Below are positions 14,657 to 16,178 of a DNA stretch of 16,178 nt, piece after piece. A program made the position numbers and the translations under genes. Positions within the stretch are counted from its first letter, which is position 1, and every line of letters begins with the position of its first letter. The stretch covers positions 1-16,178 of the forward strand of contig JAJRUR010000242.1 of the NCBI GenBank assembly GCA_024277695.1, given 5' to 3'. This DNA is from Bacteroidota bacterium. Lineage in GTDB: Bacteria; Bacteroidota; Bacteroidia; Chitinophagales; Saprospiraceae. The notes under the pieces are model-generated. The model made no database searches. It was not told the DNA's origin and saw nothing but the letters and a program-made list of their open reading frames with translations.

Positions 14657-15013
14657 ATGATCAATGCAATAAAGTTGTTGTTGGGAGTTTTAGTTTTATT
14701 GAGTTTACTCTCTTGTGTTAAGTTAGAACTAGAAGTAGAACTGCCGACTTGTATGAAAAAGAAAATAATAAAATTAATGCAAAAATCCGATAAGGAATTA
14801 GCAGCATCAGAAGTTTGGTTATGGAAAACCGCAGAAAAGGATTATTATTATTTTAGATTTTTGAAAAACTGCGATGATTGCTTTCATAATTTGTATGATG
14901 ATCAATGCAATTTTGTTTGTGCTCCCGATGGAGGAATTACCGGTGCAGGAGATGGACAATGCCCTGAATTTGACGGGATAGAAGAAACCACACTTATATG
15001 GTCCCGTCAATAA
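14657..15013 (+). CDS. Cys-rich small lipoprotein, DUF6970-like (copy A)
   Basis: A 118-residue lipoprotein with signal peptide ending Leu-Leu-Ser-Cys (C20). The mature part carries six more cysteines: C32, C72, C75, C84, C88 and C102. Its C-terminal core, Cys-x3-Cys-Ala-Pro-Asp-Gly-Gly-Ile-Thr-Gly then Gly-Asp-Gly-Gln-Cys-Pro, is what I recall of the Bacteroidota family DUF6970; I could not check a profile. The paired cysteines suggest disulfides after export rather than metal binding, but neither is shown. It is related to the gene at 15795-16157: cysteines 32, 72, 84, 88 and 102 align with 33, 74, 87, 91 and 102 there, as do Gly-Gly-Ile-x-Gly and the final Ile-Trp. It begins 21 bases after a strong terminator and is followed after 21 bases by the barrel gene. 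Function unknown. Confidence 0.8.
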   Translation: MINAIKLLLGVLVLLSLLSCVKLELEVELPTCMKKKIIKLMQKSDKELAASEVWLWKTAEKDYYYFRFLKNCDDCFHNLYDDQCNFVCAPDGGITGAGDGQCPEFDGIEETTLIWSRQ

Positions 15014-15034
15014 AAAAAATGAAATAATCTTATT

Positions 15035-15784
15035 ATGCGTCTGAAAACTATATGTATCTGTATTTTGATCTTCGTAGTGGGATTGGTTTCTGCCCAAAGC
15101 CTATTGGATACGACAGAATATCTAGATGAGATCACACTCGTCAACTCTTCTGTATATATAGGTCATGTAAGCTATATCAGCGATACCGAAACAGTCATCA
15201 GAATACTGGGTGGGCATCAGGTGCATATTCCGGCACATCAAATCCGAAAGCATAAGCAGATACTTCTTCGCGGTCCTGAACAATATGCTTTTAGAGAAAA
15301 GGGGCCGTATAATCAAATCAATCTGAGCATCATCGCTGCTGAAGGGAAAAGTTTGGATGGACCCATTGGCGGATTTTCGATAGATTATGTATTGGGACGC
15401 TCAATCCATAGATCTTTTCGTGGAGGTCTAGGTATAGGACTGCAACTGACACTTTTAAATGAAGATAATTATTTGCTCTTACCCGTCTTTTTAGACTTTG
15501 GCGGTTATACCAAATCAAAAAAAGTGAGTCCTTATTATGGTCTCCAAATAGGAAAAGCTCAGGTGCTAACGAGCTCTGTTTGGAATCGTCCGGATAAGGA
15601 AAATGTATGGTTCTTGTATCCGCGTTTTGGGCTGCGATTTAACGGAGGCGATGGTGCTACATCGCATTTGATCATCGGTATGCGCATGACCTCCCTTGTC
15701 GAATCTACCATCCGTCCCGAATGGGAGCTTGAACGTATTATTCGATCTTATCGATGGGTATTAACTTATCAAATAAGTTTTTAA
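15035..15784 (+). CDS. Small outer-membrane beta-barrel protein
   Basis: A 249-residue exported protein. The signal peptide ends Leu-Val-Ser-Ala before Gln21. Residues about 30-78 form a small beta-rich module (Ile-Thr-Leu-Val-Asn-Ser-Ser-Val-Tyr-Ile-Gly pattern ending in His-Ile-Pro-Ala-His-Gln-Ile) that I associate with Sm-like periplasmic modules of other Bacteroidota membrane proteins, from memory. From about 95 to the end there are alternating amphipathic strands with Gly/aromatic residues, and the chain ends in Ile-Ser-Phe, a terminal Phe typical of outer-membrane barrels. Size suggests about eight strands. It lies between the two DUF6970-like lipoprotein genes with gaps of 21 and 10 bases, so the three genes are probably one operon and the proteins may form an outer-membrane assembly. 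The cargo or ligand is unknown. Confidence 0.7.
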   Translation: MRLKTICICILIFVVGLVSAQSLLDTTEYLDEITLVNSSVYIGHVSYISDTETVIRILGGHQVHIPAHQIRKHKQILLRGPEQYAFREKGPYNQINLSIIAAEGKSLDGPIGGFSIDYVLGRSIHRSFRGGLGIGLQLTLLNEDNYLLLPVFLDFGGYTKSKKVSPYYGLQIGKAQVLTSSVWNRPDKENVWFLYPRFGLRFNGGDGATSHLIIGMRMTSLVESTIRPEWELERIIRSYRWVLTYQISF

Positions 15785-15794
15785 ATAATTGATT

Positions 15795-16157
15795 ATGATC
15801 AAAAATATATTATTCGTCGTATTGCTGATTTTTTCTGTTTTGGCTTGTGAAAAGCCACAGAATGAAGCATATCCTGCAGATACACCGGATTGTATAGTTG
15901 AGTTAATCGACCAAGAACGACAGCTCACAGAAGGCAAGTGCCAACTATTAAAATCTGTCAAACGGTACCAATTTCAGTCCACGAATGTATATCTGTTTGA
16001 AGTGGATCCAAATTGCATCGTGGATGGACTGTCCACCGTATATGCAGAAAACTGTGATGTCTTGTGCCAGTTAGGTGGTATAGCCGGATTTAAGGTATGC
16101 GGAGGCGAGCTTTTTTTTGAAAATGCGACTTTGGAAGAAACCATATGGACTAAATAA
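15795..16157 (+). CDS. Cys-rich small lipoprotein, DUF6970-like (copy B)
   Basis: A 120-residue lipoprotein with lipobox Ser-Val-Leu-Ala-Cys (C18) and an acidic/polar start to the mature chain. Mature cysteines are C33, C49, C74, C87, C91 and C102. The core Cys-x3-Cys-Gln-Leu-Gly-Gly-Ile-Ala-Gly and the terminal Glu-Glu-Thr-Ile-Trp match copy A at 14657-15013, but overall identity is low, so this is an old duplication or two members recruited separately. Relative to copy A it has lost the Cys at 75 and the Asp-Gly-Gly and Gly-Asp-Gly acidic turns, and gained C49; it is therefore the more divergent member of the family pattern. ATG 15795 is preferred to the in-frame TTG at 15789. It follows the barrel gene by 10 bases. 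Function unknown. Confidence 0.75.
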   Translation: MIKNILFVVLLIFSVLACEKPQNEAYPADTPDCIVELIDQERQLTEGKCQLLKSVKRYQFQSTNVYLFEVDPNCIVDGLSTVYAENCDVLCQLGGIAGFKVCGGELFFENATLEETIWTK

Positions 16158-16178
16158 ATAACATAGTGATCAAATTAT

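Noticed and set aside
16166..16178. GTG ATC AAA as the start of another lipoprotein gene, resembling the ATG ATC AAA start at 15795
   Set aside because: Only four codons fit before the window ends, too little to support a gene.

Overview
The window looks like chromosomal DNA of a Bacteroidota bacterium, most likely close to Saprospiria/Saprospiraceae (inferred from gene families, not from a marker tree). The reasons are signal peptides ending in a Ser-Ala-Gln style site, many small lipoproteins with Cys followed by acidic residues, perfect matches to the Bacteroidota -7 box TAnnTTTG ahead of two genes, A/T-rich ribosome-binding regions without clear Shine-Dalgarno sequences, and characteristic families (LVIVD-repeat lipoprotein, MbnP-like lipoprotein, M43 protease, GT-C/TPR protein). 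I saw no RNA genes, CRISPR array, insertion sequence or phage gene.

Layout. Positions 1-370 are non-coding and hold G/C-rich degenerate direct and inverted repeats. Two plus-strand genes follow (403-3356): a GT-C type membrane glycosyltransferase with a C-terminal TPR domain, and a class I SAM methyltransferase, probably one transcription unit for envelope glycan or glycolipid work. They converge, with a 1-base gap, on a minus-strand operon (8335-3358): an NADH-binding diaphorase subunit (NuoE-NuoF fusion), a molybdenum formate dehydrogenase alpha subunit, and a periplasmic PAP2 phosphatase. The first two together make a soluble NAD-linked formate dehydrogenase. Divergent from that operon is pyrG (CTP synthase), overlapping a SpoU/TrmH-family RNA methyltransferase gene by 14 bases.

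From 10830 to the end, every gene encodes an exported or envelope protein, all on the plus strand: an MbnP-like copper-family lipoprotein, a secreted M43 zinc metalloprotease, a short unrecognised lipoprotein, an LVIVD beta-propeller lipoprotein, then, after a strong intrinsic terminator, a set in which two related Cys-rich lipoproteins (DUF6970-like) flank a small outer-membrane beta-barrel protein. This accessory stretch is where a little-described system is most likely. The best candidate is the lipoprotein-barrel-lipoprotein set, whose first start codon lies only 21 bases beyond the T-run of the terminator. The rest of the window is recognisable metabolism.
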